DNA of 61,583 nucleotides from an uncultured Woeseia sp. GTDB taxonomy: Bacteria > Pseudomonadota > Gammaproteobacteria > Steroidobacterales > Woeseiaceae. Position numbers and translations under genes: made by a program. Below the pieces are notes generated by a model. The model saw nothing but the letters and a program-made list of their open reading frames with translations, was not told the origin of the DNA and made no database searches. Position 1 is the first letter of the stretch. Each line of letters opens with the position of its first letter. Positions 1 through 7,720 of the stretch are shown one piece after another. The DNA lies in the NCBI GenBank assembly GCA_937925605.1, contig CALALV010000088.1:1-61583 (forward strand), read 5' to 3'.

Positions 1-138
1 GCGCGGGCGGCTGTACTGCCCGTCGAGAAGCAAGCCAACCAGGCCCTTGCCCTGGGGGTTGGGCGCACGGGCGTCGAGGCCGCGGGCACTGCCGGCCGCC
101 GGCACGCTGGAGCTCGAGTTGGGCGAGGAATCGTTCAC
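1..138 (-). CDS. Hypothetical protein, N-terminal part (runs off left edge)
   Basis: An open minus-strand frame of 46 codons reaches the window edge without a stop. It starts at a GTG at 138, the only common start codon after an in-frame TAA at about 205. The product begins VNDSSPNSSSSVPAAG (Val read as Met), a Ser/Pro/Ala-rich tail, then PNPQGKGLVGLLLDG, which looks like the beginning of a folded domain. No clear Shine-Dalgarno site is visible. I do not recognise the family. A 60-codon plus-strand frame across the same bases looks compositional. Confidence 0.45.
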   Translation of the reverse strand, partial: MNDSSPNSSSSVPAAGSARGLDARAPNPQGKGLVGLLLDGQYSRPR

Positions 139-362
139 GCGCGGGACATTAGCACGGCCGGACGGCGCGCCCGAGGCGCGGATACAGCCTGCGCGAATTC
201 GTTACCGACGGCGACAAGCCTGGCCCTAGAAAAGTACTTAGGAAGGCAAAATAAAATACTGTATTAAATACAAATAACGGGCGAACTATTTTCGATTGCC
301 CGCGCAGGCGGCCGGGTACATGATGCGTTCACGCGCCGGCATCGCCGGCCAAGGAGACGGCC

Positions 363-1214
363 ATGACCGCAAGCGCAGTACACGATCCGGCAGGGCTTGC
401 CGGTCCCCGGGTCCCGGTCGGCGGCGTGACGCTGCCGGGCGAGCCACCGGAATTCCAGCGTTTCATCTCGGCCTCGAGGCCGCTCGATCTCGACGGCATC
501 GACTGGGACGCGATCCCGGCGCATGCCTTGCCCGACGACGTGCTGAAGATCCTCGCGTACATGCAGGACGTCGAGAGCCACACGGTCGTGTTCCCGCGAA
601 CCATTTTTTCGCAGCGCGCGGTCGACGACGAGCTGATCGGCAGCTTCCTGATCTGCTGGCTGTACGAGGAAGGCATGCACGGTCGCGCGCTGGCCAGGTT
701 CCTGGCGATTGCCGGCCACCCGGTGGCGCAACGCCCGAAAGGCCGGACGACGTTCATGGATCACGTCGACCGGACGCTGACGACGCTGCTGGCGGCCGCC
801 TGGAAGGACTTCCTGGCGCTGCACATGGCCTGGGGCGCCGTGCACGAATGCACGACGATTCACGCCTACCAGCGGCTGATGCAGAGCAACGAGCACCCGG
901 TCCTGAACGAACTGCTGCGGCGCATCGTCGCCGACGAGGCGCGGCATTTCGGTTTTTACATGTGGCAGGCGAAGGAACGCCTGGCGCGGCCGGCCACGCA
1001 GCGCCGCGTGCGGGCGATCATGGACCGGCTGTACGCGCCGGTCGGCACGAACCACCAGCCGGACAAGCTGGCGTGCTGGGTCTCGGGTTTCCTGTTCGAC
1101 GGCGAGGAAGGCCGCAAGGCGGCCGAGCGGGTCGACCGGACGATCTCGCGGCTGCCCGGATTCTCGGATGCGAGGCTGCTGGGCGATTGGCTCGCAAGGA
1201 AAGTTTATGCCTGA
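363..1214 (+). CDS. Ferritin-like diiron carboxylate protein
   Basis: The 283-residue protein has the ligand pattern of a ferritin-like or acyl-ACP-desaturase-like diiron four-helix bundle: Glu71 (VESHT), E103-x-x-H106 (EEGMH), Glu162 (HECTT) and E192-x-x-H195 (DEARH). That is four carboxylates and two histidines in two E/ExxH pairs. No signal peptide or membrane segment is visible, so it is probably cytoplasmic. AAGGAGA lies about 6 bases before the ATG and supports this start. An AT-rich stretch at 230-290 is a likely promoter region. No ferredoxin or carrier-protein gene is beside it. Similar folds act as desaturases, N-oxygenases or iron-handling proteins, so the substrate cannot be told. 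It is monocistronic, followed by a palindrome and a decayed gene. Confidence 0.75.
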   Translation: MTASAVHDPAGLAGPRVPVGGVTLPGEPPEFQRFISASRPLDLDGIDWDAIPAHALPDDVLKILAYMQDVESHTVVFPRTIFSQRAVDDELIGSFLICWLYEEGMHGRALARFLAIAGHPVAQRPKGRTTFMDHVDRTLTTLLAAAWKDFLALHMAWGAVHECTTIHAYQRLMQSNEHPVLNELLRRIVADEARHFGFYMWQAKERLARPATQRRVRAIMDRLYAPVGTNHQPDKLACWVSGFLFDGEEGRKAAERVDRTISRLPGFSDARLLGDWLARKVYA

Positions 1215-1264
1215 GAGGGGGCGTTGCCGGGCACTGGTCCTGAAGACCTGCATCCATTATTTAA

Positions 1265-1288
1265 CATAATATACATTATGCGCATAAT
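1265..1288. repeat. Overlapping AT-rich palindromes (CATAAT/ATTATG/CATAAT)
   Basis: About 50 bases after the diiron-protein stop, the half-site CATAAT occurs at 1265-1270, inverted as ATTATG at 1275-1280, and again as CATAAT at 1283-1288. The last two form a perfect 14-bp palindrome, ATTATGCGCATAAT, at 1275-1288. This AT-rich island stands out in GC-rich surroundings. It could be an operator or a remnant of insertion. It has no T-tract of terminator type. Confidence 0.5.
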
Positions 1289-1349
1289 CGGGTGAGGAAG
1301 CGTCGCGGAGCGTAACAGGCTTCGACCCGTTATTCGGCCCTGTCTGCAG

Positions 1350-1791
1350 CCGCAAAGCCGGTCGAACAGGTTCTTTTTCAGCATCCAGGCCAGGAGCGCC
1401 GCCTCGATGCCGGTCAAAACCAGCAACATGACGTCCAGGCGGCCAGCCAGCAGCTCGGCGGTACTTCGTTTAGCCTTCTGCCTTTCTCGCCGTAGTCAAA
1501 CCAGACGCAGGCCTCTTCATAAAGCTCGTTGCGGCTCCTGCGCAGAAGCTCTGCAGCCCGGTGGCGCAAGTACCAGCGTCGATAAAGGTAGAACCCGGGG
1601 ATACCGGCATCCGGATCGACACCGGGCTTTTCGATGACGATCGTTGCGCGAAATGCCTCGTGAACCAGTTGGCGTTCGTTCAGGTCGATCGCCGAACTGC
1701 ACTTCAGCGCTGATTGTTTCCTGGTGCGGCCCCCCGATGAGACTGCGACGTTTTAGCTCGAACCGGCGATCATGGGTACGTCAGTCTCCAT
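1350..1791 (-). pseudogene. Decayed gene with at least two frameshifts
   Basis: Three minus-strand reading frames contain protein-like sequence that reads on from one to the next. The first carries FELKRRSLIGGPHQETISAE (about 1765-1690). The second carries DLNERQLVHEAFRATIVIEK, later RRWYLRHRAAELLRRSRNEL and EEACVWFDYGEKGRRLNE (about 1690-1450). The third carries TAELLAGRLDVMLLVLTGIE then AALLAWMLKKNLF (about 1450-1350). A possible original start is the ATG at 1791, which may need a further shift. The C-terminal part looks like a single membrane helix. I do not recognise the family. The shifts fall near 1690 and 1450. This decayed gene explains most of the 666 bases between the neighbouring genes. 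Confidence 0.55.
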
Positions 1792-1880
1792 TTTGATCTT
1801 CGCCGCGCAGTCGGCTGGGTTCAGCTATAGTCGACGCCTGTGAGGGACCAAAGGCCGCCAATGAAAGCGGGGATCTTCCT

Positions 1881-2429
1881 ATGACGGTGATGGAGTTTCT
1901 CCTCGTGGCGCACTCCATTCTCACGGGTCTCGGCATTGCAGAAATCCTGCGCGGGTTCGCCGATTTGCTTCGAGGTACTCCCACGAGCATCAGCCGAAGG
2001 ATGATAGGCGTCGCGTCCTGGGCGCTAATTCTCTATTTCCAGATATGGTGGGCACTCTGGCGGGTTGGCCATCGTGACAGCTGGAGTTTTACGGACTTTC
2101 TGCTGCTGCTCCTGCCGGTGGTCATTATGTATCTGATCGCGCGTCTTAGCTTTCCAAAGGAAATCGACAATGCCGATCTGGCTGCCTACTATCAGCATGT
2201 ATCCCCGGCGCTTTGGCTGCTTGTCGCTGCCGCCTATTTCAGTTTTGCGATCCTGCAGCCGGTCCTGCATGGAGCGATCATCGTCGACCTGCTTATAAGC
2301 CAGCTCGGTATTGCTGTCGCTGCGCTGCTGGCCGTAAAGATTGCTCAGCCCTGGTTCCAGCTGGCCTTGATTGCCGTGATGTTGGCACAAGTCATCTGGC
2401 GCGGCCTCGTATTGACCATCGGGGGCTAG
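1881..2429 (+). CDS. Small multi-pass membrane protein, unknown function
   Basis: The 182-residue protein is strongly hydrophobic, with about five membrane segments: residues near 3-25, 40-60, 72-90, 108-128 and 135-180. A short charged linker, RLSFPKEIDNAD, lies near residue 95. No catalytic or binding motif is recognisable. It ends in TAG, which shows that TAG is an ordinary stop in this genome. The start ATGACGGTG follows GGGGATC at a suitable distance. It is a stand-alone gene between the decayed gene and a convergent peptidase. Confidence 0.6.
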   Translation: MTVMEFLLVAHSILTGLGIAEILRGFADLLRGTPTSISRRMIGVASWALILYFQIWWALWRVGHRDSWSFTDFLLLLLPVVIMYLIARLSFPKEIDNADLAAYYQHVSPALWLLVAAAYFSFAILQPVLHGAIIVDLLISQLGIAVAALLAVKIAQPWFQLALIAVMLAQVIWRGLVLTIGG

Positions 2430-2656
2430 CTGCTGCCCTGGTTGCGTCCCGTGCACAGTTCGCGAGAAGCACCAGCGACGAACGAAATGCCCGGTTCGCC
2501 GACTTGCAGAAACGCTCGCAAATGATGCCGCCGCCGAGGATAGGCACACTCCTCCACCGCGGGTGCGCCACGACTTTGGCTTCGTCAAGGCACGGCATTG
2601 CGACGCCGGCACAAGTAACTCGACGACCGGGCCGGGGAACGAGGAGACGCAGTGGC

Positions 2657-4747
2657 TCAGTCGGCGACGTCCAGCTCCTCAAGCAAACGCTCCGCCCCGT
2701 ACACCTTCTTCAACGCCTCCAGCATGATCGCCGAGTTCACCCCGACCGTCCGATTCATCGACGGATCAAACCAGTACGCCCCGGCAATCGAGTGGATGTT
2801 CCCGTCGAACGCCAGCCCCACCAGATTTCCGTCCGGCGCGATCATCGGGCTGCCCGAGTTGCCGCCGGTGATGTCCGTCGTCGCGACGAAGTTGAAAGGC
2901 GTGTCCGGGTCCAGTTCCTCGCGGGCGTCGCGCCAGCTCGGCGGGACCAGGAACGGGCGCTCGCCGGTCGCGCGCTCGAACAGGCGCTCGGTGTAGGTGA
3001 AGGGCTCGATCATCTCTCCCCTCTCCTGCCAGCCCACGACCGCGCCGTAGGTCACGCGCAGCGTGAACGTCGCATCCGGATAGGTGTCGGTGCCGTAGAT
3101 CCGGAAGCGCGCGTCGGCGATCATCTCCTCGCCGCGCGTGATCGGCGCCTCGACCTCGTCCTCGTAGCGCTTGCGCAGCGCGCGCGCGTCGTCGTCGAGC
3201 GCGAGCGCAAGCGCGATCATCGGGTCGTCGCTCGCGCGCACGGCCGCGACGCCGCCTTCCCACAGCAGGCGGCGGTAGTCGGGGTCGTCGAGCCGCGAGC
3301 CGTCGACGAGTCGTTCGGCCACGTCCTCGGGTGACGTGTTGCCGAGCACCTGCTTCACGTAGCGGCTGTCCGGCCCCAGGTACTCGCGCAGTTTTTCGAG
3401 CGAGAACTCGAGCGTCAGCTTGTCGTAGGCCTTGTCGACGGGCCGCGCGGCCAGCAGCCGCGCCTCGAGACCCGGCAGCGCCGTGTCGGTGTAGGCCCGC
3501 AGGCGCTCCTCGTTCGGTTTCTCGCGCTCGGCCGTGCCGCGCACGATTGCCCGCGCGTAGTCGAACAGGTCGCTGTTGAAGCCGGCCGAGTTCTCGATGA
3601 ACAGGTACTCGTCGTGCAGGTTGCGCTGCACCTCGACGGCGTTCTCGATCAGCGTCCACGCCTCGCCGTAGCGGGCCGCCAGTTCCGGGTCGGCCGCGAC
3701 TGCCGCGCGCAGGTCGCGCTCTTCGGCGGCCTTGCGCGCCATCATTTCGTCGTTCAGGAGTGCCTTCAGTTCGTTGCGCCGCACCTTGATGCCGTTCTCG
3801 AGGCCGAGGATGCGCTGCTGCACCGCGCGCGCCGCCGCCTCACTCGTGTCCTGCCAGGCCAGCAGCCTGCCGCGCAGCTCCGAGTAGCGGATCAGCCAGC
3901 TCGGAAACACGACGTCGCGCAGCATTTTCAGCTGCGCCATCGTCAGCTGGCGCTCGGTCGAGCCGGGGTGGCCGGTGATGAACACGGCCTCCCCTGCCGC
4001 GGGTCCCGATTCACGCCACGCGAAGTAGTTCGGCGTCTCGGCCGGCTCGCCGTCCTCGTACGCGCGCAGGAAGGACATGTCGAAGGACCAGCGCGGGAAG
4101 TTGAAGTTGTCCGGGTCGCCGCCGAAGGCCCCGATGTCGAGCTCCGGCGCGAACACGAGGCGCACGTCCTCGTAGCGCTTGTAGCGGTAGATGAAGTACT
4201 GCCCGCCGTTGTAGAGCGACACCGCTTCGCAGCGCAGCGCGCCGTCGGCGGCCGCCTCGCACTCGGATTCGAGCCGCGTCAGTGCCGCCTTGCGCGCCGC
4301 GTTCGCCTCGGCGTCGTCCTGGTCGCCCACGGCCTCGGCGACCTCGTCGGTGACCTCGTCGAAGTCGAGCAGCACGGAGACCTGCTGGCCCGGGCACTGC
4401 AGCTCGTCTTGCTGCTTCTCGGCGAAGAAGCCCTCGTTCGAGAGATTACGCTCGTCGCTGCTCAGGTTGCGGATGCAGCTCCACACGCAGTGGTTGTTGG
4501 TCAGGATCAGGCCGTTCGGCGAGGCAAAGGAACCGGTGCAGCCGTTCTCGAGCCGCGTGGTCGCGAGCTGCGCGGCGCGCAGCCAGTCGTCGTCGATCTC
4601 GACGCCGTATTTTTCCGCGACCGTATCCGCCGGGAAGTTGTCGATGGTCCACATGCCCTCGTCGGCCGAAGCGGCGAGTGGCAGCAAAGAAGCAATAGTT
4701 ATAAGCGCGGCGAATACCCCTGCCCGCGTCGACGGCATCGGCGTCAT
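2657..4747 (-). CDS. S46 family serine dipeptidyl-peptidase (DPP7-like)
   Basis: This exported serine peptidase of family S46 removes dipeptides from the N-termini of oligopeptides in the periplasm. The ATG at 4747 is preceded by AGGGGC and opens a signal peptide that probably ends after LAASA, near residue 28. The triad is visible: His86 in TNNHC, Asp223 in WSFDMSF and Ser631 in TGGNSGSP. Numbering almost matches that of characterised S46 enzymes. Near the C-terminus the specificity position is Gly (FDGN, about residue 649), as in DPP7-type enzymes that prefer hydrophobic P1 residues, and not the Arg of Asp/Glu-specific DPP11. The length of 696 residues is normal. The gene stands alone. Confidence 0.92.
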   Translation of the reverse strand: MTPMPSTRAGVFAALITIASLLPLAASADEGMWTIDNFPADTVAEKYGVEIDDDWLRAAQLATTRLENGCTGSFASPNGLILTNNHCVWSCIRNLSSDERNLSNEGFFAEKQQDELQCPGQQVSVLLDFDEVTDEVAEAVGDQDDAEANAARKAALTRLESECEAAADGALRCEAVSLYNGGQYFIYRYKRYEDVRLVFAPELDIGAFGGDPDNFNFPRWSFDMSFLRAYEDGEPAETPNYFAWRESGPAAGEAVFITGHPGSTERQLTMAQLKMLRDVVFPSWLIRYSELRGRLLAWQDTSEAAARAVQQRILGLENGIKVRRNELKALLNDEMMARKAAEERDLRAAVAADPELAARYGEAWTLIENAVEVQRNLHDEYLFIENSAGFNSDLFDYARAIVRGTAEREKPNEERLRAYTDTALPGLEARLLAARPVDKAYDKLTLEFSLEKLREYLGPDSRYVKQVLGNTSPEDVAERLVDGSRLDDPDYRRLLWEGGVAAVRASDDPMIALALALDDDARALRKRYEDEVEAPITRGEEMIADARFRIYGTDTYPDATFTLRVTYGAVVGWQERGEMIEPFTYTERLFERATGERPFLVPPSWRDAREELDPDTPFNFVATTDITGGNSGSPMIAPDGNLVGLAFDGNIHSIAGAYWFDPSMNRTVGVNSAIMLEALKKVYGAERLLEELDVAD

Positions 4748-5026
4748 GTCGGCCCCTGATCGGTAATCGGTGAGGCCCGGAATTGCACCAGACCGGAGGC
4801 GATAACTCAATTAAGTATCAGCATCCCGGGCCCGATAGCGCACTGGCGCCCTGCCCGGCGTCGGGTCCGGCTGCATGAGGGCATTTGCCGCCGCCGATTC
4901 CCGGTCGCGACCGCAAACGCGCTGGCCACGGCCAGCCGGGCGGCGACGCACCCGGTTCGCGAGCGCCCGCAGGACGCACGACGTGCATCCCGAACGCCGG
5001 CCGCCCGGCCCCGCTCGCCGGCGACG

Positions 5027-7369
5027 CTACGGCGCTTCGACCACCAGCACGGATGCGAGATCGACGGCGCCGTCCTGCTGCGCGAAGGCGTCGGAGGCTA
5101 TACCCCCGTTCGCAACAACGACGCCGCCGACATCCCGCGGTCCGTCATCGCGACCCGCAAGCAGGCTCGCCGTGCCCAGCTCGTCGCGGCCATCGCCGTC
5201 GAAGTCGGCTGCGAATAGCGAGCGACCGGTCTCGACATTGCTGCCGTAGCCCTGCAGCACCCGTAGCTTCGCCGGGTCAGGCTGGTTGCTGTCGACCGAC
5301 AAGATCGTGGTGCTCTCCGCAAGCACGGCGGTATCGGAAAACAGCAGGATATGCCCGGCCGTCTCGCGCCCGAGCGGATTCGCGAGCCCGACGCCGAAGG
5401 CGAGTTCGCTGCCCGGCCCGCCGGTAATGCTGGTCAGCCACCGCGCGTTCGTGCGGCCGGCCTCCGCGAGGAAGGACTCGAAGCCGTCGTCGTTGATGGC
5501 GACGCCGTCCGCGCGGCTGGCGAAGTCGAGATCGAGCTCGGCATCGGTGCCGAACAGCGACTGCAGCCGCGCGCCGGTCACGACGCTGCCGATCCGGGCA
5601 CTGCGATTGCGCCCGGTGTGCCCGATCGCCAGGTCGGCGAGGCCGTCGGCATCCACGTCGCCCTGCGCGTCGATCGAGTCGATGACGAAATCGCTGCCCA
5701 GCATGCGGATAACGAGCGTGTCGTTGGCTGCATCCGAGACATTGATGCTGGCCATGCTGCCCTTGGCGCCCGCGACGAGCGAACCGTCGATGACGAACAC
5801 GCCGTCCTCGAGGTCCGGTTCGAGGCCGAGGCCACCGATGGCGAGCTCGGCAACGCCGTCGCCGGTGATGTCTGGAATGCCCGCGACGACCGAGCCGATC
5901 TGCTCGATGACGACCCGGACCGTGTCGATGCTCTCGATGACAACGACCGTATCGCTGCCCGCCGTGCCGATATCGATGGCCGCGGTCGCGGGCGACAGTG
6001 CATCGCCGAAGACCACGAGCGCCCGGTTGCGCGCGGGCGTGCCGATGAGCAGGTCGCTGGCGCCGTCGCCGTCGATATCGGCCGTAGATGCGTTGATACC
6101 GGCAGCGAACGGCCGCGTTAGCCCGCCGAGCTCCGTGCCGCTGCCTGTCGGCAGCGCGTTGAGGTCGAGCGAGGCCGGCCGTCGCGCGTCGAGGTCGCGG
6201 CCCCAGAGCAACACGGCGACCGGGCCGTTGTCGACGTCTTCCACCTGCGACGGGGTGCGCTCTTCGCGCAAGAGCACGAGGACGTCACCGAAACCGTCAT
6301 TGTCGACGTCGCCCGCCGGTACCGCGGCGAGCTGGTTCTGGCGCGGTGTCGATGAACGCAAGCCGCCGAGAACGCGCACGTGCTCGTTACTCGCGTACTC
6401 GCCGATCTTCTGGTCACTGGCACCGCCGGCGAGACGGGCCTGCACGGCCGAACCCCAGACGAGCCAGGCTTCCTCCTGGCCGGCGAGGTCGGTGGTTCCG
6501 CTGACCCAGAGTTCCGGCAGGCCGTCGCCGTCGACGTCGCCCACGGCGTTCGCGAAATCGCCCAGCGGGCTTACGGTGCTGTCGCCGCTGATTCGAATGC
6601 CGCTCGCAAGCTGCGATGGCAGATCGACGAGTCGCAGCACGACGCCGCCGCTGCCCACCTGGGTGCCGTCGGTGGCCTCGACGGAGACGGTTATCGGGTC
6701 TTGCGTGCCCTCGAACTCCGCGTCGAACGGCGTCACCACCGTCAGCACGCCGGTCACGGGGTCGACGTCGAAGGCATTGACCAGGCGATCCGCGTTGACA
6801 GGTTCCCCCAGTTTCGACACCTGCACGATCGTGTAGCCGGATACGGTCGCACCTTCCGGGTCGGTCGCGTTGAACGTCAGCAACGGGCCGGTGAAGTTCT
6901 CGTCCAGCATCACCTCGCCGAGCTGCGGAAACTCCGGCCCCTCGTCGACATTGGTGATCGTCACCGTGATCGTGTCGCGAACGGCGTTCGTGCCGTCGGA
7001 CAGCTCGACGTCCTGCGTGTAAACGTTGTCGGCGTTGCTGTCCTGCGGGTTTTCGAAGTCGAACAGCCCGCTCGTCGTGTTGGCCGTGATGCGCCCCGTC
7101 GCCGTGTCGAGCACGAACCGGGATGCGTCACCGCCGGGCAGCGAGCGTATGGTGACGGTCGCGGAGTCGGGATCGCTGACCGTCAGCGTGAAATCCACGG
7201 CCTCGGTTTCCGCGAATGTGAAATCGGTCGGCCCTGTAAACCGCGGCGGCGCGTTGCCGGACCCGCCACCGCCTCCCCCGCCGTCGGAACCGCCGCCACC
7301 GCCGCAGGCATACAGGCATGACGCAACGACGAGCGCAGCAGCGGCTCGAACAGGCATTCGAGAATTCAT
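5027..7369 (-). CDS. FG-GAP repeat / cadherin-like lipoprotein
   Basis: The 780-residue predicted lipoprotein has a short signal ending in the lipobox LYAC near residues 19-22, followed by a long Gly/Ser linker. Residues of about 40-250 hold two cadherin-like modules with FAETEAVDFTLTVSDPD and the typical TGVLTVVTPFD. From about 255 there are repeated calcium-binding-like blades such as DVDGDGLPELWVSG, DVDNDGFGDVLVLL, DIDGDGASDLLIGT and DFDGDGRDELG, as in integrin-alpha FG-GAP propellers. It is probably anchored in the outer membrane and exposed. CGGAG lies before the ATG. A role in adhesion or matrix binding is inferred from the folds only. Confidence 0.8.
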   Translation of the reverse strand: MNSRMPVRAAAALVVASCLYACGGGGGSDGGGGGGGSGNAPPRFTGPTDFTFAETEAVDFTLTVSDPDSATVTIRSLPGGDASRFVLDTATGRITANTTSGLFDFENPQDSNADNVYTQDVELSDGTNAVRDTITVTITNVDEGPEFPQLGEVMLDENFTGPLLTFNATDPEGATVSGYTIVQVSKLGEPVNADRLVNAFDVDPVTGVLTVVTPFDAEFEGTQDPITVSVEATDGTQVGSGGVVLRLVDLPSQLASGIRISGDSTVSPLGDFANAVGDVDGDGLPELWVSGTTDLAGQEEAWLVWGSAVQARLAGGASDQKIGEYASNEHVRVLGGLRSSTPRQNQLAAVPAGDVDNDGFGDVLVLLREERTPSQVEDVDNGPVAVLLWGRDLDARRPASLDLNALPTGSGTELGGLTRPFAAGINASTADIDGDGASDLLIGTPARNRALVVFGDALSPATAAIDIGTAGSDTVVVIESIDTVRVVIEQIGSVVAGIPDITGDGVAELAIGGLGLEPDLEDGVFVIDGSLVAGAKGSMASINVSDAANDTLVIRMLGSDFVIDSIDAQGDVDADGLADLAIGHTGRNRSARIGSVVTGARLQSLFGTDAELDLDFASRADGVAINDDGFESFLAEAGRTNARWLTSITGGPGSELAFGVGLANPLGRETAGHILLFSDTAVLAESTTILSVDSNQPDPAKLRVLQGYGSNVETGRSLFAADFDGDGRDELGTASLLAGRDDGPRDVGGVVVANGGIASDAFAQQDGAVDLASVLVVEAP

Positions 7370-7720
7370 CGGGCAACTCCGGTGATTGTCGGCACCGGTT
7401 CGGGGTGAGGCGGCGCCGGGATGCGGGAGTCTAGTGGCGGGGCACGCAATGAGGAAGTCTTGACGCGCCGCGGGAAATGCTATCCGGACTGGCCCGCGCC
7501 GGCCGTGTACCGGCGTACCTGCCCTGCCCCCTCAAGCGCACGGCGGGATGCCGTCGCGCACCGGCAACGCCCCGTTACCTGCCGGCGAGGGCGCCAGGGC
7601 GGAGCGGGCCTGGTCCGCTCGCCACGCGTGCCGCGGCCGCCTCCAGAGGCTGGTCGCGCCATCGCACTGCGCCACGGAATGTCCGCCGGCCAGGCACCCG
7701 GCCGGCGCGCTACCCGCCGC
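7370..7720. other. Intergenic region without a recognisable gene
   Basis: These 351 GC-rich bases lie between two minus-strand genes. The open frames here are compositional and have no protein-like pattern. Near the right end, GCCGGCC and GGCCGGC around 7683-7705 form a short inverted repeat just after the molybdenum hydroxylase stop. It could help termination but has no T-tract. TTGACG at about 7459 is not followed by a convincing -10 box. Confidence 0.4.

Noticed and set aside
47..229. 60-codon plus-strand frame at the left edge
   Set aside because: It is Arg/Ala/Pro-rich with no protein-like pattern, and overlaps a better minus-strand frame with a natural N-terminus.
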